Shown in pieces: positions 1-7,735 of a DNA stretch of 53,495 nucleotides (its first letter is position 1; every line of letters starts with the position of its first letter). Below the pieces are notes generated by a model. The model saw nothing but the letters and a program-made list of their open reading frames with translations. It had not been told where the DNA came from and did not search any database. Origin of the DNA: JBBARC01 sp040400005. Its GTDB lineage: Bacteria; Pseudomonadota; Alphaproteobacteria; Acetobacterales; Acetobacteraceae. The stretch spans positions 1 through 53,495 of the forward strand of contig JBBARC010000019.1 in assembly GCA_040400005.1 (NCBI GenBank), read 5' to 3'. Both the position numbers and the translations under genes were made by a program.

Positions 1-108
1 CGCTGATCAACTCGAACAGAACGGAGGTCTCCGCCTGATCCTTGCTGACATAGGCAAGATCATCGAGGATCAGCAGATCGAAGCGATCCGCGGGAGCTGC
101 GGTTCAAG
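1..108 (-). pseudogene. istB: IS21-family istB helper ATPase, truncated remnant
   Basis: Reading the minus strand from about 96 down to 1 gives RFDLLILDDLAYVSKDQAET and then SVLFELIS. This is the Walker B region and following helix of IstB, the ATPase helper of IS21-family transposases. Upstream of this block (about 97-108) the frame loses similarity and meets a stop, so the N-terminal half with the Walker A loop is gone. The C-terminal end lies beyond the left edge of the window. No istA or terminal inverted repeat is visible. It is most likely a dead scar of an insertion sequence that marks the edge of a rearranged patch. Confidence 0.8.
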
Positions 109-215
109 TGCATGACGAAACAACTGAAATCGACTAACGCGATATTCTCGGCGCGTGACGCGCACTATTTTATTGCAACGTAGATGGGGCGCTCCGTCAA
201 GATTTCGGGCATCGG

Positions 216-1118
216 TCACACACTGCCCGTAAGATCCCGCCCTGCGAAACGGGCCCGCGCGGAATCGATGAATGTGCGGACATTTACCGACGCGCGCCGG
301 TTCGCCTGATAAACCAAATGAACCGGCACCGCTTGTGGTGCAAATCCGTCGAGGAGCGTGAGCAGCTGACCGGCAGCGACGGCATCGAGTACTTGGTACG
401 ATAGCACGCGCGCTATGCCCACGCCATCAATGGCGGCCGCGATTACGGCATCTGCGGTGTTCAACGTCAGTCTGGGATCGATCCGGATCGCCGGTTTACC
501 GGCGGGGCCGAACCGCCAATCATGGGCCCGGTCCAGCTCGGTAAACGAAATAAGCGCGTGCTTGTGCAGCGCCGACACATTCTCTGGCGCGCCATGGGCC
601 GCTAAATAACCGGGGCTGGCAACAAGCACCCGCCGCACTTCGGCAACCTTGAGTGCATGCAGCGAACTATCCGACAAATCGCCGATCCGGACCGCGATAT
701 CAATTCCCTCATCGACCAAGCGAACGACCCGATCGATGAGCGTCAGCTCTATCTCCAGCGCAGGATGTGCGCGGAGCAATCCGGTAGCTACGGGCAATAT
801 ATGGAGTCGCCCGAAAGTAACGGGCGCTGTGACAACCAGCCTACCCCCGGGCGTGGCGCCGTCGCCGCGAAGCGCGCGTGCTGCATCGTCCAGATCGGCT
901 AGTGCGGCGCGGCAGCGCTCAAGATAGATCGCGCCTTCGTCGGTCAATCGCACGGAACGGGTCGTCCGGCGGAGTAGGACGGCGCCGAGCGATTGTTCAA
1001 GTTCAGCGACGGCGCGGCTGACAGCGGTTGGGGAGATATGTAGCCTTCGTGCCGCGTCGGCAAAGCTCATATTCTCGGCAACAGCGACGAAGGTGCGCAA
1101 AGTCTCCAGACGATCCAT
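216..1118 (-). CDS. LysR-family transcriptional regulator
   Basis: This 300-residue protein is a typical LysR regulator. A winged helix-turn-helix lies at about residues 1-60 (FADAARRLHISPTAVSRAV is the recognition part), and a two-lobed effector-binding domain follows from about residue 90 (RLVVTAPVTFGRLHILP). The sequence resembles the group that controls neighbouring oxidoreductase or glutathione-transferase genes. The frame stays open further upstream, but that extension has no similarity to the family. The ATG at 1118, giving MDRLETLRTF, is the canonical LysR start. It is divergent from the GST gene at 1385, and the shared intergenic region contains a T-N11-A palindrome. The effector is unknown. 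Confidence 0.92.
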   Translation of the reverse strand: MDRLETLRTFVAVAENMSFADAARRLHISPTAVSRAVAELEQSLGAVLLRRTTRSVRLTDEGAIYLERCRAALADLDDAARALRGDGATPGGRLVVTAPVTFGRLHILPVATGLLRAHPALEIELTLIDRVVRLVDEGIDIAVRIGDLSDSSLHALKVAEVRRVLVASPGYLAAHGAPENVSALHKHALISFTELDRAHDWRFGPAGKPAIRIDPRLTLNTADAVIAAAIDGVGIARVLSYQVLDAVAAGQLLTLLDGFAPQAVPVHLVYQANRRASVNVRTFIDSARARFAGRDLTGSV

Positions 1119-1161
1119 AATTATCCCGATATTAGTATGAGTGAAGTGCTCCTTGAATGGA

Positions 1162-1174
1162 TTATCACAGATAA
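1162..1174. promoter_or_regulatory. Candidate LysR operator (T-N11-A palindrome)
   Basis: The 13-bp perfect inverted repeat TTATC-ACA-GATAA begins with T and ends with A 11 bases apart, as in LysR boxes. It lies 43 bp upstream of the lysR start and about 210 bp upstream of the divergent GST gene. The match to the family consensus is direct; control of both genes is inferred. Confidence 0.45.
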
Positions 1175-1384
1175 CGACCAGTGGCACTTCTAATGCACAA
1201 GCCGCGTCCCCTCGCCCGATTGGGAGAAAAGACTTTGTCCCGACTCGCCATCCCCAAAGATGACAATTGGGAAGATAGCAACGATTATGCCTGGTACGCC
1301 GGGATCCGAGCGGGGAGCCGTCGCCTCGGATCCGACGGCACGCAAAACTCAAAGCCCTCATCGCCACCGTAAAGGAACAATTTT

Positions 1385-2068
1385 GTGTTCGATCCTATCA
1401 AGCTCGTCAGCCATCCACTATGCCCCTACGTCCAGCGCGCGGTTATCGCGATGACCGAGAAGCAGGTCGCGTTCGAGCGCGTCGATATCGATCTTGCTGA
1501 CAAGCCGGCCTGGTTCCTTGCGCTTTCGCCAACGGGAAAGACGCCGCTGCTGATGGTGGGCGCAACGCACGCACTGTTCGAAAGCGCAGCGATCGTCGAA
1601 TATCTCGACGAAACTTGCGGCGCACCACTGATGCCCGCCGATCCGATCGAACGCGCGCGCAGCCGGGCTTGGATTGAGTTCGCTTCGGGAGCGCTGGCGG
1701 ACATTGCCGGGCTCTACGCCGCCTCCGATGAACCGGCCTTCGCACACAAGCAGGCCGCCCTTGTGCAGCGATTCAACCAGGTCGATGCCGCGTTGGTCGG
1801 GCCATGGTTTTCAGGCGAGCGGTTCGGCCTTGTCGATGTCGCCTTCGCGCCTGTGTTCCGGTATCTCGATGCCTTCGAGCGCCTCGCCGGCCTCACGCTT
1901 GCCGACGGAAGCGTTCGGTTCGCCGAGTGGCGTCTTGCGCTCGCCGAACGGCCATCGGTCGTAACGGCCGTGGCACCGGACTATCCTGCTCGGCTTGAAC
2001 ATTTCCTCCTCGCGCGAGACTCCCATTTGTCGCGCGTTCGCATACCTCGCCATCTCTTCGCCTCGTGA
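1385..2068 (+). CDS. Glutathione S-transferase family protein
   Basis: This 227-residue cytosolic GST has an N-terminal thioredoxin fold (residues 1-80). The CPY motif at residues 13-15 is typical of omega/beta-type GSTs, and the glutathione-binding ESAAI segment lies near residue 66. A helical C-terminal domain follows from about residue 90. Proteins of this type conjugate or de-glutathionylate small electrophiles; the substrate cannot be told. The start is GTG at 1385. The last dozen or so residues look longer than usual for the family and could be read-through into non-homologous sequence. The gene is divergent from the LysR gene and is followed by a phzF-like remnant on the other strand. 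Confidence 0.88.
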   Translation: MFDPIKLVSHPLCPYVQRAVIAMTEKQVAFERVDIDLADKPAWFLALSPTGKTPLLMVGATHALFESAAIVEYLDETCGAPLMPADPIERARSRAWIEFASGALADIAGLYAASDEPAFAHKQAALVQRFNQVDAALVGPWFSGERFGLVDVAFAPVFRYLDAFERLAGLTLADGSVRFAEWRLALAERPSVVTAVAPDYPARLEHFLLARDSHLSRVRIPRHLFAS

Positions 2069-2130
2069 CTGTGGCTCGGTGCACAACACGAACCCCTGAA
2101 GTGCCCCATAACCATATGATTTTGTGCAGC

Positions 2131-2349
2131 GACCTTCGTCCCTAAAGGAGCCTCGATCGGCGGCCCGCCCAGCCTGCGAGTTCGCGGATTCGGCAGGCCC
2201 TCGAGATGGAGCAGGCTCGGCCTGCCCATCTCGACCCCGCGCTGGATTTGGAAGCAGACGTTGTCCGCGTCCGGCCCGAGCGATAACAAAAGGCACGCAA
2301 ACGAAGCGTTCGTACTGCCGGTAGCTGGGTCTGCCCCTGTTCCGGCCAC
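2131..2349 (-). pseudogene. PhzF-family isomerase/epimerase, C-terminal remnant
   Basis: On the minus strand this stretch encodes GADPATGSTNAS, matching the EDPATGSA signature of the PhzF (diaminopimelate-epimerase-like) fold. QIQRGVEMGRPSLLHLEG follows at the spacing expected for the end of a PhzF protein. Upstream of about 2350 the similarity stops abruptly, so the N-terminal three quarters is missing. The frame also runs past the usual C-terminus. It is therefore a truncated gene. With the istB scar it brackets the LysR/GST pair, suggesting that deletion or insertion shaped this segment. There is otherwise nothing supportable between 2069 and 2441 except the leader of the next gene. Confidence 0.72.
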
Positions 2350-2441
2350 GGGAGAGAGAAGTGTAAAACGGCGTGCAAAACGTTCTAGATTCCGGGCGTA
2401 AACTGCGGCTAAGGTTGGCAAAACTAAACAGGGGTTGCGTG

Positions 2442-3926
2442 ATGGTGCGGTGTATAGTTGCGGGCTGTGTCGCGCTTTGGGTAGGGCTTGCCCCGGTGCG
2501 GGCGGCCAGCGTTTTAACCTACCACAACACGCCCAACCGGCACGGGCTTTATACCGTGCCAGGCCTAACCTTGGCCGCCGCCGCCGGGCTACATGCCGAT
2601 GGCGGGTTTGCTGCCCGCATCAGCGGCAATGTGTATGCGCAAGCTTTATACTGGGACCAGGCGAGCGGGCCGGGCTTAGTGCTTGTGCCAACCGAAAACA
2701 ACATTGTGTACGGGCTGAACGCTGATAGCGGCGCGATCGTTTGGCAAACCGCACTGCCAGCACCGGCGCTGCGGGCAAGCCTGCCGTGCGGCAATATCGA
2801 CCCCGAGGGCATTACCGGCACGCCGGTGATCGATGGTGCCACCGGCACTATGTATTTTAACGCGCTGGTGGCGGGCACGACAGCCACCGGGCCGCGGCAG
2901 ATGCTGTATGCGATGAATGTTGCCACCGGTACCGTGGTGCCGGGGTGGCCGGTTGATATGCAGGCAGCACTCGCGGCGCGCGGGGTAAGTTTTCGGTCCA
3001 CCATGCAAGGGCAGCGTAGTGCGCTGAGCTTTTTTCAGGGTGATGTTTACGTATCGTACGGCGGTAAGGCCGGCGATTGCGGGGTGTATCACGGGATGGT
3101 TGTGCAGGTGCATGCGGCAAGCCATGCGATTGTGGCAAGCTGGGCGACGCGCGCCAATGGCGGTGGTATTTGGGCGCAGGGCGGGCTTGCGCGCGGCGGC
3201 AACGCATTTTACGCAACCACTGGCAATACGTTTGGTGCTGCAAGCTGGGCAGATGGCGAAGCGGTGGTGCGACTGCACCCAGGGCTTGCGCGCAGTACCG
3301 CCGCGGCCGATTATTTCGCGCCGGCGAATTGGCAAAGCCTGGATAGGACCGATACCGATTTAGGCGGCACCGAGGCGCTACCGATTGGGGTTTATACCAG
3401 TGCCACTAGACAGACTTTGCGTAGCATCGCATTTGGCAAAGACGGCAACGCGTATTTGCTGAACACGCAAAATTTGGGCGGCATTGGCGGGGCGCTGGCG
3501 GTGGTAGCGGTTTCTAATGCCGAAATTATCACCGCACCGGCGGTGTACACCTCACCCACAACCACGCTGGTGACGTTCACCAATTCGGCCGGCAAAAGCT
3601 GTGCGGGTAATAATTTGACCACGCTAAAAATTGCGGCGAGCGGGGCGGCACCGATCACAACCGCCTGGTGCCAGGAGTTTGCTGGCCGCGGGGCGCCGAT
3701 TATCACGACCAGCGACGGTGTCGCTAATCCTGTCGTGTGGGTGGTTGGGGCTGAAGGCGATGGCAAGCTGCATGGGTATAATGCGCTGACTGGTAGTGTT
3801 GTATATGGCGGTGGAACGACGGTGATGAACGGGTTGCACCATTTTCAAACGATACTCGCAACACATGGGCATTTGTATGTTGGTGCGGATAACACGGTGT
3901 ATAGTTTTACGTTTACGCCGGGGTGA
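2442..3926 (+). CDS. Secreted PQQ-type beta-propeller protein
   Basis: This 494-residue protein starts with a clear Sec signal peptide (MVRCIVAGCVALWVGLAPVRA, cleavage after Ala). Repeated beta-propeller blades follow, for example NNIVYGLNADSGAIVWQTAL and later HGHLYVGADNTVYSFT, as in PQQ-dependent dehydrogenases and BamB. The dehydrogenase hallmarks (the cysteine pair and catalytic Asp) are not evident, so an enzyme is not proven. It may be a structural or binding propeller in the periplasm. ATG at 2442 is preferred over an upstream start because it begins the signal peptide and has AGGGG a few bases before it. It is convergent with the VOC gene. Confidence 0.75.
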   Translation: MVRCIVAGCVALWVGLAPVRAASVLTYHNTPNRHGLYTVPGLTLAAAAGLHADGGFAARISGNVYAQALYWDQASGPGLVLVPTENNIVYGLNADSGAIVWQTALPAPALRASLPCGNIDPEGITGTPVIDGATGTMYFNALVAGTTATGPRQMLYAMNVATGTVVPGWPVDMQAALAARGVSFRSTMQGQRSALSFFQGDVYVSYGGKAGDCGVYHGMVVQVHAASHAIVASWATRANGGGIWAQGGLARGGNAFYATTGNTFGAASWADGEAVVRLHPGLARSTAAADYFAPANWQSLDRTDTDLGGTEALPIGVYTSATRQTLRSIAFGKDGNAYLLNTQNLGGIGGALAVVAVSNAEIITAPAVYTSPTTTLVTFTNSAGKSCAGNNLTTLKIAASGAAPITTAWCQEFAGRGAPIITTSDGVANPVVWVVGAEGDGKLHGYNALTGSVVYGGGTTVMNGLHHFQTILATHGHLYVGADNTVYSFTFTPG

Positions 3927-3943
3927 CTGTGCGGGGGATAGCG

Positions 3944-4354
3944 TTATTTTGCGAATAGCTTTTCTATATCCTTGAAGCTTTTGAATTCTAGGGCATTGCC
4001 GGCGGGGTCGCGGAAAAACATCGTGGCTTGCTCGCCTGGTTGGCCGCAAAACCTTAGTGTGGGCGCGATGACAAACGACACCCCGGCCTGGGTTAAGCGA
4101 TTGGCCAGGGCGCGCCAATCGGCCATGAGTAGGACTGCGCCAAAATGGGGCACCGGCACGTCATGGCCATCTACAGGGTTGACGACTTCGTTTTTCAGGC
4201 CGGTATCAAGATGTGCGACAATCTGATGCCCGAAAAAATCGAAATCTATCCAGGTGTTAGAACTGCGCCCTTCGGGGCAGCCTAGCACGCCGCCGTAAAA
4301 TGCTCTTGCTGCTGCGAGATCGTTAACCGCGAACGCCAGATGAAACGGTGGCAT
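3944..4354 (-). CDS. VOC-family (glyoxalase/bleomycin-resistance fold) protein
   Basis: This 136-residue protein has the paired beta-alpha-beta-beta-beta modules of the vicinal-oxygen-chelate superfamily: FHLAFAVNDLAAARAFYGGV at the N-terminus and FFRDPAGNALEFKSF near the C-terminus. The metal-ligand pattern (His in FHLAF, Glu in ALEFK) is present. Substrates in this family range from methylglyoxal adducts to antibiotics and aromatics, so no specific reaction is assigned. A TTG at 4360 overlapping the upstream stop is an alternative start to ATG 4354. It lies directly downstream of, and is probably co-transcribed with, the 626-aa gene. Confidence 0.82.
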   Translation of the reverse strand: MPPFHLAFAVNDLAAARAFYGGVLGCPEGRSSNTWIDFDFFGHQIVAHLDTGLKNEVVNPVDGHDVPVPHFGAVLLMADWRALANRLTQAGVSFVIAPTLRFCGQPGEQATMFFRDPAGNALEFKSFKDIEKLFAK

Positions 4355-4356
4355 GC

Positions 4357-6237
4357 TCAAAAACCAAACATGTGATCAAGCGAAAATCCGCCGGCCGCAT
4401 CCATTAGGCCATGATAGCCAAATAGCCGGCAGGTAACATCGCGGATAAGAACATAACCGCGTGGCCCGGCCTCATTGATCAGGGGGCGGCCAAATACCGC
4501 GTGCGGCATGAAAAATTTGGAGCCGGAACAGGCGATTTCGAGTGGCGATTCAGCAATAGTTTCCCCGTTGCCATTCACCAGCACCAGCGTAGTTGCTGAT
4601 TTTTTGTGCCAGGCGGCCGAGGCCGGATAAATTAGCGCACAAAAACTATCGCGCCCATCGCTGCCGAGTTTTAAAAATAATCGTGTGGATAACCCCGGCG
4701 GCGGGCCGGCGTAGGATTGCGGTTCATCCCGCCAGGTCATTAGCGTGTTAAAAATATGGCCGCCAAAACTGCTCTCGGCGACATGGCCGCTGGTGCGATC
4801 TTCGTAGCGGAACAGTGCGTGCGGCCAGGCATCGGCGTTCCCACCATCCCTAAAATCATAGACCAGCTCTGCATGGCCAGTGCCTGCGTTAAGTTCCGCC
4901 ATGTCCAACGCAACATCATGCGCGCGCGGTAAATTGCCCAAAAACCGCTGCGCCGCCAACGCCCCATCGGCACTGAACAGATCCAGTCGCAACGGTAGGC
5001 TTTGCGCGGATTCCGACATCGGCGTGGGCTGCACGATGGTGCGAAACCGGGCGGGGTCGAGCACCGGAAACGGCAGCACAAAACCGCGGCCCAACAAGGG
5101 TGATAGGGTTTTTAGGGCTGGATCTGGTTTTAGATCGGCGCGTTCCACGTTGGTGTGGGCCATGCGGCGGCGGCCGGCGCGGGCAATTTCGTAGCGCGGC
5201 CGCACCACGTGGCGCCCTGTGCGTACCTCTATTTGCGCCGGCCAGTGCACGCCGGGCAGCACATCGGCCACATCCACCGCCAAAGTTGCAAACGGTGCCA
5301 CGGTTTGCGCAATCGCCACCGGTGCTTCGGCGCCCATACGATCGAGCATGATGCTGCCAGCCGGAATGGGTGCGGCGTGGCTATTTTGTATCCACAGCAC
5401 CACGCGTTCATCGGCGCGTGGTGCTGGTAATCCTGCGTAACGATCTGATGGCCAGGCATTTGCATCGTGAGTAACCGACAGGCTGGGATCGCCGTTGGTG
5501 CCCAAAATATCCAGCGCATATTTCACCACGTCATGGCCGGCAACGCCGATGGCGTGAATAAACAACTGCCCAGTAAACGGGGGTAATCCAAACAAGGCGC
5601 GCACATCGCGGCTGTCGATTGCATAACCCCCAGCATTTGGCGGCAAATCCTGTTCCCACGTGGCTAACACAGCACCAGTATCATCGAATAACCGCAACCA
5701 CAGCCGCACTGCCCGCGCGCCATACCCAGCCCAGTAATTGGCGCTAACTACGCGGGTGGAAAGTGTTGCCGTATCACGGAAAAACGCAAAATTAGTCGCG
5801 TAATTTAACCTATCAAGAGTGACCCGTGGATTGGTTTGCATGGCCGCCGGCAAACGCGCAACATCCAGCGATACAACCCGCATACCCGGCGGCACCAAAT
5901 GGGCCAAACGTTTTTCAATACGTTCCGCATCAAAACTAGCAATCAGCAAATGCTTGGCCGTGCTGCGGCGCAGTTCGGTCACCGGCCGCGCCGCAACACC
6001 CCCGACCAGTGCCCCCAGGGCTTCAACATCCTGCACGTAATACTCGGCAATCGACGGCATTTCCGGGTGCAACGCCATTAACGCCGCCGCCACCCCATCG
6101 GGATCGAACACCGCCAAGCGATCCGTGCCAAAGCTCGCCGCCAAGGCCGCAATGGCGTCAGCGGCCAAGGGATGGGTGAGGGCCTTGTAAAGCACATTCC
6201 CACCACGGCGGGCATCAAAGGTTTGGATGTTGAGCAT
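4357..6237 (-). CDS. Uncharacterised 626-aa protein
   Basis: I do not recognise this protein. It has no signal peptide or membrane segment. Residues 1-140 look like an alternating alpha/beta region (LAVFDPDGVAAALMALHPEM, then KHLLIASFDAERIEKRLAHL). The remainder is rich in beta-type sequence with many aromatic and Gly/Pro turns, suggesting several beta-sandwich-like units. It ends in a Gly/Phe-rich tail (GGFSLDHMFGF). It overlaps the start region of the VOC gene, so the two probably form an operon. ATG 6237 is preferred; TTG 6246 is possible. A perfect CCTAGC/GCTAGG palindrome lies just upstream, and a composite palindromic repeat separates it from the ELM1-like gene. Confidence 0.7.
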   Translation of the reverse strand: MLNIQTFDARRGGNVLYKALTHPLAADAIAALAASFGTDRLAVFDPDGVAAALMALHPEMPSIAEYYVQDVEALGALVGGVAARPVTELRRSTAKHLLIASFDAERIEKRLAHLVPPGMRVVSLDVARLPAAMQTNPRVTLDRLNYATNFAFFRDTATLSTRVVSANYWAGYGARAVRLWLRLFDDTGAVLATWEQDLPPNAGGYAIDSRDVRALFGLPPFTGQLFIHAIGVAGHDVVKYALDILGTNGDPSLSVTHDANAWPSDRYAGLPAPRADERVVLWIQNSHAAPIPAGSIMLDRMGAEAPVAIAQTVAPFATLAVDVADVLPGVHWPAQIEVRTGRHVVRPRYEIARAGRRRMAHTNVERADLKPDPALKTLSPLLGRGFVLPFPVLDPARFRTIVQPTPMSESAQSLPLRLDLFSADGALAAQRFLGNLPRAHDVALDMAELNAGTGHAELVYDFRDGGNADAWPHALFRYEDRTSGHVAESSFGGHIFNTLMTWRDEPQSYAGPPPGLSTRLFLKLGSDGRDSFCALIYPASAAWHKKSATTLVLVNGNGETIAESPLEIACSGSKFFMPHAVFGRPLINEAGPRGYVLIRDVTCRLFGYHGLMDAAGGFSLDHMFGF

Positions 6238-6248
6238 GATGGGCAAGA

Positions 6249-6263
6249 CCTAGCCGAGCTAGG
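6249..6263. promoter_or_regulatory. Perfect palindrome in the leader of the 626-aa gene
   Basis: CCTAGC-CGA-GCTAGG is a 6-bp inverted repeat around a 3-bp spacer, just upstream of the start codon. It could be an operator or a leader hairpin that hides the ribosome site. The symmetry is visible; function is inferred. Confidence 0.35.
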
Positions 6264-6281
6264 CGGTTTAGCAAAGTGAAA

Positions 6282-6424
6282 GAGGTAGAATCTTCTTTTT
6301 CTGAAGAAAAAGAAGCAAAAAGACTTTTAATACGCTGGTTCGGAGATCTCGGTGGCAGGGTTGCCCCTGTCCCCGCGAAATAGAAGTCTTTTGCTTCTTT
6401 TCTTCAGAAAAGAAGACCTTCTCT
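6282..6424. repeat. Composite palindromic element a (inverted arms plus core)
   Basis: The left arm has a hairpin at 6292-6315 (10-bp stem, TGAA loop) followed by CAAAAAGACTTTT. The right arm is the inverse: GTCTTTTG, then a hairpin at 6394-6415 (9-bp stem, TTCA loop). Between them is a GC-rich core containing CGGTGGCAGGGTTGCCCC (6350-6367). The two arms are complementary over about 35 bp, so the whole unit could fold as one large cruciform. It sits between two tandem minus-strand genes. The same element recurs at 35588, 36874 and 52012. Confidence 0.9.
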
Positions 6425-6439
6425 TCCTTTCCCTCCCGC

Positions 6440-7459
6440 TCACCCGCCGCCATCCAACCCCAACCTGCGGCGTACTTCCTCGCCGGCCCAGGGGGTGTCG
6501 TCCATGGGTTGCACGGGCCAGAAATCTACGCCGCCGACGTAGCGGCGGACGCGGTCATCTTTGATTAGGCCTTCGATGAACAGGCCGATGCGGCGGGATT
6601 TGCCGGGCTGGTCGGCGATGAGCACGGGGGCGCTGGTGGCGACGGCTTCGGAGACCATGCTGACGCTATCCATGGTGACGATGATGAGATCGGCGTGGGC
6701 GAGCATGCCGAAATAGGGGTTATCGCCCTGCATGTTCCAGACATAGGCGCCAAGCGGGCGCAGGCTATGTTCCAGCACGGCGCGCACATCGGGGGAGGTG
6801 CGGCGCGATGGGGTGACCATCATGCCGACCCTTTGGCGCACGAGAGTTTGTGATAGCTGGCGGGCGAAGGCGACGCCTTCGGCGTGTTCCATGCGAAAGC
6901 GGCCGTTGCTGCCGCCGACCAGGACGGCCACCAGCGGGCGGGGTAGGTGGGACAGGCGATCGGCCCAGGCAAGCTTGGCCTCGGCCATGCGGGCGGTTGT
7001 TGCGCGGTGCAGGGCGGTGCGGGTGATGATAACGTTGGCACCGGAAATTTCATCGTGGCGGTTGGCGACGACAAGATCGAATTTGTTCAACGCCATGCGC
7101 GGGTTTTGCACCTGCACTACGGTGCGGCCACGGGTTTTTAGGTGCGCACCGACAACGGCGGCTTTACCACCCACGGTGATCAGCAAGCCTTCGGGTGGTT
7201 TGGTGATGCCCACGGCACCCAGCGGTTCGGGCCAGGCGGTGGCGGGCATCAGCGACCACGGCCAGCGTGGTTTTATCTCCAAAATTTGTGGGGTGAGGCC
7301 GGCGGCTTCGGCCAAGCCCAGGCCCTGGGCTTGTAACCCTGCCAACCCTTCGGCGATGACCCAGGAGTCTGCGCCCAAAATCTTTGGCGGCGTATTTGGC
7401 GTTTTTGTCATTCGTGGCGCGCGCGTGGGGTGGCCGTTTGCATGGCTAGTTGTGGACAT
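6440..7459 (-). CDS. ELM1-family (mitochondrial fission ELM1-like) protein
   Basis: This 339-residue protein matches the ELM1/DUF1022 family common in Rhodospirillales and relatives. Typical signatures are VVQVQNPRMALNKFDLVVA, RHDEISGANVIITRTALHR and GLFIEGLIKDD. The fold resembles GT-B glycosyltransferases: a C-terminal Rossmann-like half contains ADLIIVTMDSVSMVSEAV. The bacterial role is unknown, and the name comes from a plant mitochondrial protein. Met17 (position 7411) is an alternative start; the first 16 residues are low-complexity. It is divergent from the DEAD-box helicase gene at 7736 across about 275 bp. Confidence 0.85.
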   Translation of the reverse strand: MSTTSHANGHPTRAPRMTKTPNTPPKILGADSWVIAEGLAGLQAQGLGLAEAAGLTPQILEIKPRWPWSLMPATAWPEPLGAVGITKPPEGLLITVGGKAAVVGAHLKTRGRTVVQVQNPRMALNKFDLVVANRHDEISGANVIITRTALHRATTARMAEAKLAWADRLSHLPRPLVAVLVGGSNGRFRMEHAEGVAFARQLSQTLVRQRVGMMVTPSRRTSPDVRAVLEHSLRPLGAYVWNMQGDNPYFGMLAHADLIIVTMDSVSMVSEAVATSAPVLIADQPGKSRRIGLFIEGLIKDDRVRRYVGGVDFWPVQPMDDTPWAGEEVRRRLGLDGGG

Positions 7460-7735
7460 GCCGGGGCGGTGGGGTCAAGCGCACAGAGTAGCGCATGGCA
7501 GAGGCGCGCAACCCTGGCGTGCATACTGCAACGCAAAACTTGCACCAATCATAATAGCTTGGCATACAGCGCTTGCGCGCTTTCGACGCGACCTGGTGGC
7601 TGCCAACACGGTGGCTGCGTTTTCGTATTTCGATGGTTTTTGCGCCGGCTTGCGGTCCTGCCGACCGCTATTCGCCCTGTCCCCGTTAGGCCCAACTGGC
7701 CCGGGTGCCGCGCATAGTATGAGTTTATTTACCCC

